Source: JAPKZH01 sp964537875
GTDB lineage: Bacteria > Acidobacteriota > Aminicenantia > Aminicenantales > UBA4085
NCBI GenBank assembly: GCA_964537875.1
Contig: CAZIDN010000015.1
Span: 1 to 59,676, forward strand
Direction: 5' to 3'
DNA length: 59,676 nt
A program made the position numbers and the translations under genes. Positions 7,763 through 15,494 of this stretch are shown piece by piece. The notes below the pieces were generated by a model. It was not told where the DNA came from. It made no database searches and saw only the letters and a program-made list of their open reading frames with translations. Each line of letters begins with the position of its first letter. Positions within the stretch are counted from its first letter, which is position 1.

Positions 7763-10636
7763 ATGCCCATGAGCAGCAACGCAGACATCCTCTGTGACCT
7801 CACGGTCGCCCAGAGGGAGGCCGTAACCTACTATGGAGGCCCACTGCTGATCATTGCCGGTCCGGGATCGGGGAAGACTGAGGTAATTAGCTGCCGTGCG
7901 GCTTACCTCATCCGATCGGGTAAGGTGAAACGCGAGAACCTCCTGGCGGCGACCTTCACCGAGAAAGCCGCCCTTAAGCTTAAGGATAGGATTCAGAAAA
8001 AGCTTCCTGAGGTCAACGTTGAGGCCATGCAGGTCTCGACGATCCACTCGTTCTGCTACAGGCTTCTCGACGACTTCAGGTCCGAAACTCCTTTTCCTCG
8101 TGGATTCCGCGTCCTGGACGAGGCCGGTCAACGGCTCTTTGTCTATTCCCGGCGGAAGGAGCTCGGCCTGAGTGAAATCATGAAAGGCCGGGAGTGTGAT
8201 TTTTTCGCGGAAGTCCTGCGGACGTACAATCTCGCGGCCGAAGAGCTGGTGGACCCTGCGAAATTCGAAGCCTGGTGCGCCGCCCGGCTCGCCGCAGCCG
8301 GGTCCGATGAGAAATCCCTCTGGGAAGAGCGCGTTTGCGTCGCCCGTTCATACAAACGCTATCTGGAACTCCTGCAGGAGGCCGAGGCCGTGGATTTCGG
8401 TAATCTGCAACGTCAAGCCCTAGAAATGCTCAAGAAGCGGAAGGACGTCCTGCGGCAGGTCCGAGATCGGTTCCATGAGATTCTGATCGACGAGTACCAG
8501 GACACTAATGCCGTGCAGGAAGAGCTGCTGCTCCATGTGGCGGTGCCGTGTCAGCACCTGTCCGTTGTCGGCGACGATGACCAAAGCATCTACCGATTCC
8601 GCGGCGCGACCGTCAAGAACATCCTGAACTTTAATAAAAGACACGGCGCCGTCAAAGTCGTAAAACTTGAGGACAACTTCCGGTCACTGCGACCGATCAT
8701 CGTCCATTCCTCCAAGCTCATCCGCTGCAACCCGAAAAGCGCTCGCCTGGATAAAGAGCTCAGGTGTAAACGGAAGGACTGGTCGAATGACCTCGTGATC
8801 GTCCATGAACAAACTGCCGCCGATGAGGCGAAAGCGGTAAGCGCCGTTTTGCGTAGTCTTGTCACTGAAGGGACGATCCGCAAGCTCAATGACGTCGCTA
8901 TCCTTTTACGAAGCGTTCACTCCTATGCCGAGCCGTATCTGGACGCTTTGAAGAAGGCGAAGATTCCGTTCCGCGTGATCGGAGACGGTCAGTTTTTTAT
9001 GCGCACAGACATTGGCGAGATCTATGGTCTGTTCACGTTCCTCGAAGCGACAAAGCCGTGGGGCGATCGGTTCGTCCGGTGCGGGTTGATGGGCCTTTCG
9101 CCGAAAACGGAAAAAGGCTTGAAAGCCTTCAAGGGCGACCTGGTGGAGGTCGAGGGTGAGGAAGGGCTGAGGAAGATAGGAATCCGGGATACGCCCGACC
9201 GGGACAAGATCTGGGCCCTCATCGACCTGAAGCGGCGCGTCCAGGAAGGCCGGCATCGCTCCCTCCTTGAGGTTTTGTATGAAATTTTACGGATATCCGG
9301 GTATTTTTCAGCTACGGAAAAGAAAGGCGACGAGGAAGCCGTCAGGAACATGGGCATCCTGACGAAAATCGCCGGCGACTTCGACGAGCACAGCGGCACC
9401 AAGAATCTATACGCCTTCATGTCCTACCTGAAGCTTATTCGCGAGGGTGCTCACGATTCTTACCACCACGACCCGGATGACGCAGTCTCCCTTATGACCG
9501 TCCACCAGGCCAAAGGGCTTGAATTCCCGGTGGTCGTTATCGGCGCGGCTATGGAAGGCCGTTTTCCGGCTCGGGCGCGGCGGAGCCCGTACGAGATTCC
9601 CTGTAAGCTGATGCGGAGCGGCCCGCCTGAGGTGCACGATCCGCACATCGTCGACGAGCGGAAGCTTTTTTATGTCGCGGCGACGCGGGCTCGGGATCTC
9701 CTCATCATCGGGACCGCGGATGTCGTCAACAAGAGGGGCAGCGGTCCTTCGGAGTTCATTCGGGAACTTGCCGGAGAGCGGCTGGCCGAGGCCGAACGAC
9801 TAGGAAGGGAGTTACGCCGTCGGGCGTTTCACGTGGAGGAAGTCGGCGAGAAAAGCCATGAGCCGCGCTTACGGCTTAGCTATTACCAGATCGCCCATTA
9901 TCTCCAGTGCCCTCTGCGCTATAGATATTTTCATGTCGATGGGATGGACAATATCCTGTCCGACAAGCTCTATTTCGGAAGCGCCGTGCACCGGGCTCTA
10001 GATCTCATTCACAGGGATGTTATGGCTGGCAAAAGAGTCATAGAGGAGGAGGCGGCTATGTATGTCGGGCGAGCCTGGATGCCGGTGTGGAGCCGAAGGA
10101 AGAGTGCTGAGGCCGCCGAAGAGGAGCGCAAGTCCATGGAGGCAGCCGTCACCCAGATAAGCCGGTACGTCCGGGAACACGGGAAATATTTCGGAGAAGT
10201 GGAGGAGTCCGAACGGCCTTTCGCTTTTGATTTGGAGGGCGTAGTGATCGCTGGCAGGATCGATCTTGTGCGCCGAATGGCCGGAGACAAGAAAGAAATT
10301 ATCGATTTTAAAACCTCCGCGTCAAATGTCGTCGCAGAAGAACAAGCCGATCTGCAAATGGATCTTTATTCCCTGGGACTGGAGAAAAGCATCAACCTTG
10401 ATGTAGGGCGGCGGACTATCCACTTCCTGGAGGACGGTGCTGTCATTGGCTCCGGATGGGACGCGGAGCGAAGTTCGGCCGCCGGGAAGAATCTGGGCGG
10501 GATCGTCAGTAAAATCAAGAAAGGTGATTTCAAGCCTAGGACTGAGTATTGCCCGACATGCGTGGAGTTCAAAGGAATTTGCCCTTATTTTACAAAAAGC
10601 ACAGGCTCCCGGAAGAGCAGTGGAGGGAGAGCATGA
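7763..10636 (+). CDS. UvrD-family helicase fused to RecB/AddB-type Fe-S nuclease
   Basis: A 957-residue single-chain helicase-nuclease. The N-terminal two thirds are SF1A helicase: GPGSGKT at 33-39, TFTEKAA, IDEYQDTN near 243, GDDDQSIYRFRGA, and VHQAKGLEFPVVV plus YVAATRARD towards 570-650. The C-terminal part is a PD-(D/E)XK nuclease: GSAVHRALD near 738, GRIDLV, IIDFKTS near 845 and QMDLY. Four cysteines (CPLRYRY near 716; CPTC near 930; GIC near 939) match the iron-sulfur staple of AddB and Cas4 nucleases. A strong ggaggg ribosome site lies 7 bases ahead of the ATG. The stop overlaps the start of the DUF1232 gene as ATGA. The likely job is processive unwinding and resection of double-stranded DNA ends, as AddAB does. 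Confidence 0.9.
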   Translation: MPMSSNADILCDLTVAQREAVTYYGGPLLIIAGPGSGKTEVISCRAAYLIRSGKVKRENLLAATFTEKAALKLKDRIQKKLPEVNVEAMQVSTIHSFCYRLLDDFRSETPFPRGFRVLDEAGQRLFVYSRRKELGLSEIMKGRECDFFAEVLRTYNLAAEELVDPAKFEAWCAARLAAAGSDEKSLWEERVCVARSYKRYLELLQEAEAVDFGNLQRQALEMLKKRKDVLRQVRDRFHEILIDEYQDTNAVQEELLLHVAVPCQHLSVVGDDDQSIYRFRGATVKNILNFNKRHGAVKVVKLEDNFRSLRPIIVHSSKLIRCNPKSARLDKELRCKRKDWSNDLVIVHEQTAADEAKAVSAVLRSLVTEGTIRKLNDVAILLRSVHSYAEPYLDALKKAKIPFRVIGDGQFFMRTDIGEIYGLFTFLEATKPWGDRFVRCGLMGLSPKTEKGLKAFKGDLVEVEGEEGLRKIGIRDTPDRDKIWALIDLKRRVQEGRHRSLLEVLYEILRISGYFSATEKKGDEEAVRNMGILTKIAGDFDEHSGTKNLYAFMSYLKLIREGAHDSYHHDPDDAVSLMTVHQAKGLEFPVVVIGAAMEGRFPARARRSPYEIPCKLMRSGPPEVHDPHIVDERKLFYVAATRARDLLIIGTADVVNKRGSGPSEFIRELAGERLAEAERLGRELRRRAFHVEEVGEKSHEPRLRLSYYQIAHYLQCPLRYRYFHVDGMDNILSDKLYFGSAVHRALDLIHRDVMAGKRVIEEEAAMYVGRAWMPVWSRRKSAEAAEEERKSMEAAVTQISRYVREHGKYFGEVEESERPFAFDLEGVVIAGRIDLVRRMAGDKKEIIDFKTSASNVVAEEQADLQMDLYSLGLEKSINLDVGRRTIHFLEDGAVIGSGWDAERSSAAGKNLGGIVSKIKKGDFKPRTEYCPTCVEFKGICPYFTKSTGSRKSSGGRA

Positions 10637-11079
10637 AAAATTTCTTTGATGCGCTGAAGAAGGACATTGCGAAATACGAGGGACGGCACGACGACTTCAT
10701 CTATCTCGCGCCCGAATGGTACAGGCTGATGACGAACCTTCTCGACGACGCCCGGCTGCCAGCCCGTTTGAGGCCTTTGGTGGCCTGCGCGATCGCCTAT
10801 TTTGTCATGCCGGCGGATGTGATTCCGGAAGAACTCCATGGGCCCTACGGGTATATCGACGACATCTTTTTATGCGCGTTTGTCGCCAGGGAGGTTGGCA
10901 GGCGCGCCGGAGATCCGGACCTTCTGGTGGAGAATTGGAGAGGCGAAGGGGAAGTCCTAAAAATCATCGACGAGGTTCTGGCAAAGGAAGAAGAATTCAT
11001 CGGGAAGAACCGGGAGCGCCTTTTAAAGTACACAGGCTGCGCCGAGGTTCTCAAGGGGCTGGGCAAGGGACGGAAATAG
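10633..11079 (+). CDS. DUF1232 (YkvA-like) small membrane-associated protein
   Basis: A 148-residue protein whose middle (residues 40-80, with LRPLVACAIAYFVMPADVIP and YIDDIF) is the DUF1232 signature, a short hydrophobic helical hairpin with a P.D.IPD-like turn. Function of the family is not established. The start is fixed by the ATGA overlap with the helicase-nuclease and by ggaggga just upstream, which implies translational coupling and a functional tie. An upstream in-frame ATG at 10549 would lie inside the helicase gene and is rejected. Confidence 0.8.
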   Translation: MKNFFDALKKDIAKYEGRHDDFIYLAPEWYRLMTNLLDDARLPARLRPLVACAIAYFVMPADVIPEELHGPYGYIDDIFLCAFVAREVGRRAGDPDLLVENWRGEGEVLKIIDEVLAKEEEFIGKNRERLLKYTGCAEVLKGLGKGRK

Positions 11080-11349
11080 TAAATAAACTGGGTATTACGG
11101 ATTTTATTAAGAATAAAAGAAGAGCTTGTTGCCGTGAATAATGCCTGATTTCGATCTCAACGACGAGCATAAGAAAGTCGTCAATGATGTCTTTGGCCCT
11201 ATCCGATTCCCCTACTGATTCAGCGGAACTCCCCAAGATCGGCGTGCCTCCGACGAGTTCCGCGACGTTTTCGGATTTTTTTACATTGCACTTAATTTGA
11301 AAAAAAATAGATTATAAATGTTAAACTAAATACTTCAGGGAGGATTTAA

Positions 11350-12792
11350 ATGAACCAGTCTGCTTCTGGTATTGTAACAACAATTGTATTTTCCGTCTTT
11401 CTGCTTTTACCAATCCAGAATTCAAATGCACAAGATCAAAAAGCGCAAACAAAGACGGTTCTCTCAGCAGAGACAAAAGTATTTGTCGGAATTTGGGAAG
11501 GATTTCTTGAGATGGGTCCAAAGAAAGTGCAAGTCGATTTGGAAATTAAGGTAGGCAACGATAAAACGCTCTCCTGTTTTATTCAAATGCCTTTATTAGG
11601 CATCCCCGGTTCCGATGCACAAAACTTTTCAATTTCAGGCAGAAATTTGAAAGTTTCTTTAGTCGCATATCTGCTTCCATTTGACGGGATACTATCTGAC
11701 AATAATCTTGAAATTGCAGGAACTGTCACACCCGATGCTAAGAACAAAATGAATGTTACTTTCAAAAAGGTAGATAAAATTACAACTATCAAAAGAGTTC
11801 AGACACCCACTCCACCTCATCCTTACGAAGAAAAAGAAGTTGAGTTTGTAAACAAAAAAGATGGTACCAAATTAGCGGGTACTGTTACCTACCCCAAGGG
11901 TAAAGGCCCCTTCCCTGCGGCAATATTAGTTTCAGGCGCAACGCCCCACAACAGAGATGAAGAAGGAATGGGGGGACACCGTTTCTTTCACGTACTTGCC
12001 GATGACCTGACAAAAAGAGGAATTGCAGTTCTAAGGTACGATGACCGCGGCGTGGCACAATCAACGGAAGATTATGAATCCGCTTCCATATTCGACTTTG
12101 CCGATGATGCCGAAGCAGGGCTTGACTTCTTAGCTACCCTGCCGTTTATCGATAAGGGAAATATCGGATACATTGGGCATAGCGAAGGAGGGTCGGTAGC
12201 ACAAATCATCGCCAGCAGAAGATCCGAGCCTGCTTTTATAGTATTGATGGCAGGCCCTGTAATACCAAGTGCTGATGTTTTGAAATATCAGTACAAGTTA
12301 GCCAAACAGGGTGATCCGGCAACAAAGGCCGTTGCGGAGATTGCAGAAAAAGCTCTCGAGGTAGTATTGAAAGAAGAAAATGTTGATCTCATCCGCGAAA
12401 AAGTGACTTCCTTATTTAGCGTACCCGCTATTCCGGAGCAATTCAGAAAACAATGGATCGAAGCCTTTAGTAAACCGAATAATATTTTGTCTTATAGAAT
12501 CACCCCTTCCGATTTTCTTGTAAAAATCAATTGTCCAATATTGGCGCTTGGCGGCGATAAAGATGTAGCTGTTCCTTATAAAGAGAATTTAGAAGCTTTG
12601 AAACAAATTATGGAAAGAAACGGCAAAACCAATTATAGAACTGTGGAATTCAAAAACATCAATCACTTTTTCCAGACTACAACCAATGGGGCTGTCAGCA
12701 TGGCTCCGTTGATAGATGAAACTATGTCTCCCCTTGTCATGCAAACCATAGGAGAATGGATTCTGAAAACTACAGGAAAGAAATCCAATTAG
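11350..12792 (+). CDS. secreted alpha/beta hydrolase
   Basis: A 480-residue secreted enzyme: signal peptide (VFSVFLLLPIQNSNAQ), an N-terminal beta-rich domain of about 110 residues starting VGIWEG, then an alpha/beta-hydrolase domain of the S9/acyl-peptide esterase kind. The catalytic triad can be read as Ser in GHSEGG (about 277), Asp in GGDKDVAVP (about 418) and His in INHFFQ (about 440). The gene and the following DUF1801 relic are AT-rich, in contrast to the GGT gene behind them, which suggests acquisition as a unit, possibly from Bacteroidota. A good ggaggattta ribosome site precedes the ATG. Substrate unknown. Confidence 0.85.
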   Translation: MNQSASGIVTTIVFSVFLLLPIQNSNAQDQKAQTKTVLSAETKVFVGIWEGFLEMGPKKVQVDLEIKVGNDKTLSCFIQMPLLGIPGSDAQNFSISGRNLKVSLVAYLLPFDGILSDNNLEIAGTVTPDAKNKMNVTFKKVDKITTIKRVQTPTPPHPYEEKEVEFVNKKDGTKLAGTVTYPKGKGPFPAAILVSGATPHNRDEEGMGGHRFFHVLADDLTKRGIAVLRYDDRGVAQSTEDYESASIFDFADDAEAGLDFLATLPFIDKGNIGYIGHSEGGSVAQIIASRRSEPAFIVLMAGPVIPSADVLKYQYKLAKQGDPATKAVAEIAEKALEVVLKEENVDLIREKVTSLFSVPAIPEQFRKQWIEAFSKPNNILSYRITPSDFLVKINCPILALGGDKDVAVPYKENLEALKQIMERNGKTNYRTVEFKNINHFFQTTTNGAVSMAPLIDETMSPLVMQTIGEWILKTTGKKSN

Positions 12793-12793
12793 T

Positions 12794-13048
12794 TATCAAA
12801 TCCCGACGTTCACGCTGAAAGGTAATTTAGTCTATTTTGCTGCCTATAAAAAGCATATCGGATTTTATCCTATGTCCAGTGGAATTCGGGCCTTTAAACA
12901 TGACTTATCAATTTATGAAAGCGGAAAAGGTTCAGCACAATTTCCAATAGACAAGCCATTGCCGTTGGAATTAATAAGTAAAATTGTGAAATTTAGAGTT
13001 GCTGAAAATTTGAAAAATGCTGAGATAAAATTGAGCAAAGGGAAATAA
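12794..13048 (+). pseudogene. N-terminally truncated DUF1801 protein
   Basis: A start-less frame reads YQIPTFTLKGNLVYF, YKKHIGFYP and FPIDKPLPLELISKIVKFR, the C-terminal two thirds of the DUF1801 family (YdhG-like, sometimes called iron chaperone). The first 40 or so residues are missing: the frame begins within a few bases of the hydrolase stop. The junction suggests the hydrolase gene replaced its 5' end. Confidence 0.8.
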
Positions 13049-13054
13049 TAAGGA

Positions 13055-14773
13055 ATGATGACGAAGAATAAGCGATCAATCTTCTTTCTGTTGGTGCTGC
13101 TTGTTGGCTTCTCCGGACTTCCTCTTTTCAGCCAGGCGCTGATTCCTAAAGAGGCAAAAAACGGGATGGTCGTAAGCACACAAGGTCTAGCCTCGGAGGC
13201 GGGCCTCCAAATTCTAAAAAAAGGTGGCAACGCGATCGATGCTGCCATCACGACGGCATTTGTTTTGGCCGTGATATACCCATCGTGCGGCAATATCGGC
13301 GGCGAGGGGTTTCTTCTCTATCATGGGGGCGACGGTCAGGTTGCAGCCATCGATTTCCGTCTGAAAGCCCCTGCCGCTGTAACCCCCGGCATATTCCTCG
13401 ATGAAGCGGGCAAAGACTGGAGGAAATCCCCGGTTGAGGGTCTGCATGTAACCGACAGCCCGTTGGCCATCGGAATTCCCGGCACCGTGGCCGGGCTCGC
13501 CATGGCCCATCGCAAATTCGGCAGTCGACCCTGGGCGGAGTTAATCGATCCGGCAGTGCGCCTGGCTGAAAAGGGATTCCCGGTCAGTGCCAGCCTGCAC
13601 AAGGAAATGGTCGAGTCACGGCAGTATTTTCTAAAATACCCCTCCTCGACTCGTTTTTTTCTTAAAAACGACGGGACGGTTTATGAAACCGGTGAGATCT
13701 GGAAACAGCCCGACCTGGCCGACACATTGAAGCGGATCCAGAAAAACGGGGAAGCCGAGTTCTACACCGGGAAAACCGCCGAGCTGATCATCGCCGCCAT
13801 CCGTCAATACGGCGGCATTATGACCATGGAGGATTTGAAAAACTATCGGGCCATCGAGCGCCGGCCCGATCACAGCACGTACCGGAACTGGGATGTGTTC
13901 ACGATGCCACTGCCCAGTTCGGGAGGTATCGCCGAGACTCAGATTCTCAACATCCTGGAAGGGTACAACCTGCAAGAAATGGGTCACAATTCCGCTCAAT
14001 ACCTGCATACGCTGACCGAGGCCATGCGCCGGGCCTATCGCGATCGCGCCCTCTATTTAGGAGATCCGGAGTTCAATTCTGACATCCCCAAGGATCGGCT
14101 GATCTCTAAAGCCTATGCAGCGGAGTTGAGGAAAACCATTGACCCCCAGCGAGCTTCGAAAAGCGATGAACTGACGACGATCGATGAAAAAGGCGAAAAG
14201 ATGGAAACGACCCACTTCTCCGTTGTGGACGGCCACGGCAATGCCGTTTCCATCACCTACACCCTGAATGGGGATTTCGGTGCCTACCTGGTACCCGCAG
14301 GCAGTGGAGTGGTCCTGAACAATTCTCTGTCTGATTTCAACAATAAGGTGAAGCCCGGAGGCTTCGGCCGGGCCAACCTGCCCGCGCCGGGAAAGAGGCC
14401 CCTGTCCAGCATGACGCCCACGATTATCGCAAAAAACGGCAAGCCCCATTGGGTCATCGGAAGTCCCGGCGGCCAGACTATCATCTCCACGAATGTCCAG
14501 GTGATCGTCAACCTGATCGATTTCGGGATGATCATTGCCGAAGCGGTGGCTGCGCCGCGCATATTCCATGGCTGGATGCCCGACGAAACCCTTTTCCAGA
14601 AGGGGGTTACCACACTGGATTCCCGAAAGCTGTATGAAGCGATGGGCCATAAGATCGTCGAGTTCAAGGGACTCTTCGGCCCGGCGATGTGTATATATAT
14701 CGATCACGAAAAGCATCTGCTCCTCGGCGCCGCCGATCCGCGGAGCGCCGATGGCTTGGCAGCCGGCTTTTGA
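13055..14773 (+). CDS. ggt: gamma-glutamyltransferase
   Basis: A 572-residue exported Ntn-hydrolase precursor that cleaves gamma-glutamyl bonds of glutathione and similar peptides. After a signal peptide (FFLLVLLVGFSGLPLFSQA), the large-subunit part has KNGMVVSTQGLASEAG and GNAIDAA. The autoprocessing site is the threonine of METTHFSVVD near residue 388, followed by GNAVSITYTLN. PLSSMTPT and GSPGG of the small subunit supply the usual substrate loops. Length and all key residues are intact, so this is probably the functional copy. Seven fragments of the same gene are scattered through the window (4504, 20840, 23891, 25649, 32220, 37963, 40223), so it is the parent or a sister of a dispersed repeat. 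Confidence 0.95.
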   Translation: MMTKNKRSIFFLLVLLVGFSGLPLFSQALIPKEAKNGMVVSTQGLASEAGLQILKKGGNAIDAAITTAFVLAVIYPSCGNIGGEGFLLYHGGDGQVAAIDFRLKAPAAVTPGIFLDEAGKDWRKSPVEGLHVTDSPLAIGIPGTVAGLAMAHRKFGSRPWAELIDPAVRLAEKGFPVSASLHKEMVESRQYFLKYPSSTRFFLKNDGTVYETGEIWKQPDLADTLKRIQKNGEAEFYTGKTAELIIAAIRQYGGIMTMEDLKNYRAIERRPDHSTYRNWDVFTMPLPSSGGIAETQILNILEGYNLQEMGHNSAQYLHTLTEAMRRAYRDRALYLGDPEFNSDIPKDRLISKAYAAELRKTIDPQRASKSDELTTIDEKGEKMETTHFSVVDGHGNAVSITYTLNGDFGAYLVPAGSGVVLNNSLSDFNNKVKPGGFGRANLPAPGKRPLSSMTPTIIAKNGKPHWVIGSPGGQTIISTNVQVIVNLIDFGMIIAEAVAAPRIFHGWMPDETLFQKGVTTLDSRKLYEAMGHKIVEFKGLFGPAMCIYIDHEKHLLLGAADPRSADGLAAGF

Positions 14774-14818
14774 ACACTCATTTAGCCGGCGCAGCAGAAA
14801 AACGAATTTCTTATCACC
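14767..14818 (+). repeat. R1 leader part joined to the GGT end
   Basis: The GGT stop is followed at once by gcagcagaaaaacgaatttc, the leader part of element R1 seen at 640-672 and 25680-25715. The -35/-10 part is absent. The GGT end and the R1 tail are joined in the same way at 25649-25715. Confidence 0.7.
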
Positions 14819-14819
14819 C

Positions 14820-15111
14820 GCTCGGGTGTCCCTATGAGAATACCGTTGTCCTTGTCCATTGCTTCGAAAACGCTGCTCATCTCCTCCGTCACCCGGGCGA
14901 ACTTGAAATCCTCGAGAAACTCATCAACATGAAGATCCCCGGGAGTACACTTCTGCTTTATACAATCCTCCAAGGTCACATTTGATGCTTCGTTCGCGAA
15001 CGAGCGGAAAGAAAAAACTCCTAGAACCTCTCCGTTCTCGACCACAGGGAATTGCGAATAGCCGTGCTTTCGCATCAATACAACTGCTTCGCGAACTTGA
15101 CAGCGCGTCAA
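14820..15111 (-). pseudogene. CBS-domain protein fragment
   Basis: Reads as a CBS pair remnant: REAVVLMRKHGYSQFPVVE, GEVLGVFSFRSF and KDNGILIGTPERV. The C-terminus is cut off by the R1/GGT repeat at 14820 and the upstream end is not supported by a ribosome site. CBS domains bind adenosyl ligands; what this was attached to is not visible. Confidence 0.65.
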
Positions 15112-15132
15112 GGGGTCTGTGTTGTGACTAAA

Positions 15133-15240
15133 CTACTTCAGCCCCGCCAGCCTCTTCCGGGCGTCCTCGACTTCGGGAAGACCGCGGTCGGCGTCTCTCC
15201 AGAGGTCGAGGACATGCTTATATTGCTCCATGGCTTCTAG
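15133..15240 (-). pseudogene. C-terminal tail of a TPR protein
   Basis: A start-less frame encodes YKHVLDLWRDADRGLPEVED followed by ARKRLAGLK and a stop. This is the tail typical of TPR-type eukaryotic-like kinases of this lineage. The rest of the gene is gone, cut off by R1 copy B. Confidence 0.55.
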
Positions 15241-15242
15241 GC

Positions 15243-15450
15243 CCGCCTTCCGCTATTTTGAGCTCAACTTGACACCTCTTCACGCCATGATTTATCATCC
15301 CTGACGATGGGATGAGGCAAAATTGGTGCATGAACGCACATTCGGCCGGCACACCGGAAAACGAAATGCTTATCATCAGCAGCCGGCGATATCTTCATTT
15401 CGTGATCGGAGGCATCAATTCCGAGCCTTGTGGCCTGGGATAGCACGCGC
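15243..15450 (+). repeat. dispersed promoter element R1, copy B
   Basis: Divergent copy of R1 ahead of the S9 peptidase gene. After the leader it continues with ttcgtgatcggaggcatcaa, which matches the sequence following the promoter at 20952, so copy B links the two repeat families. Confidence 0.7.
15269..15298 (+). promoter_or_regulatory. sigma70-type promoter in R1 copy B
   Basis: TTGACA at 15269-15274, 18-base spacer, TATCAT at 15293-15298. It would drive the S9 peptidase gene at 15495 with a leader of about 190 bases. Confidence 0.55.
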
Positions 15451-15494
15451 CACGAAAAAGGAATTTCCTATATTTTGAGAAAAGGAGTTCAACC

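Noticed and set aside
11142..11218. Small plus-strand ORF beginning MPDFDLNDEHKK
   Set aside because: Only 25 codons, no ribosome site and no second copy; not enough support.
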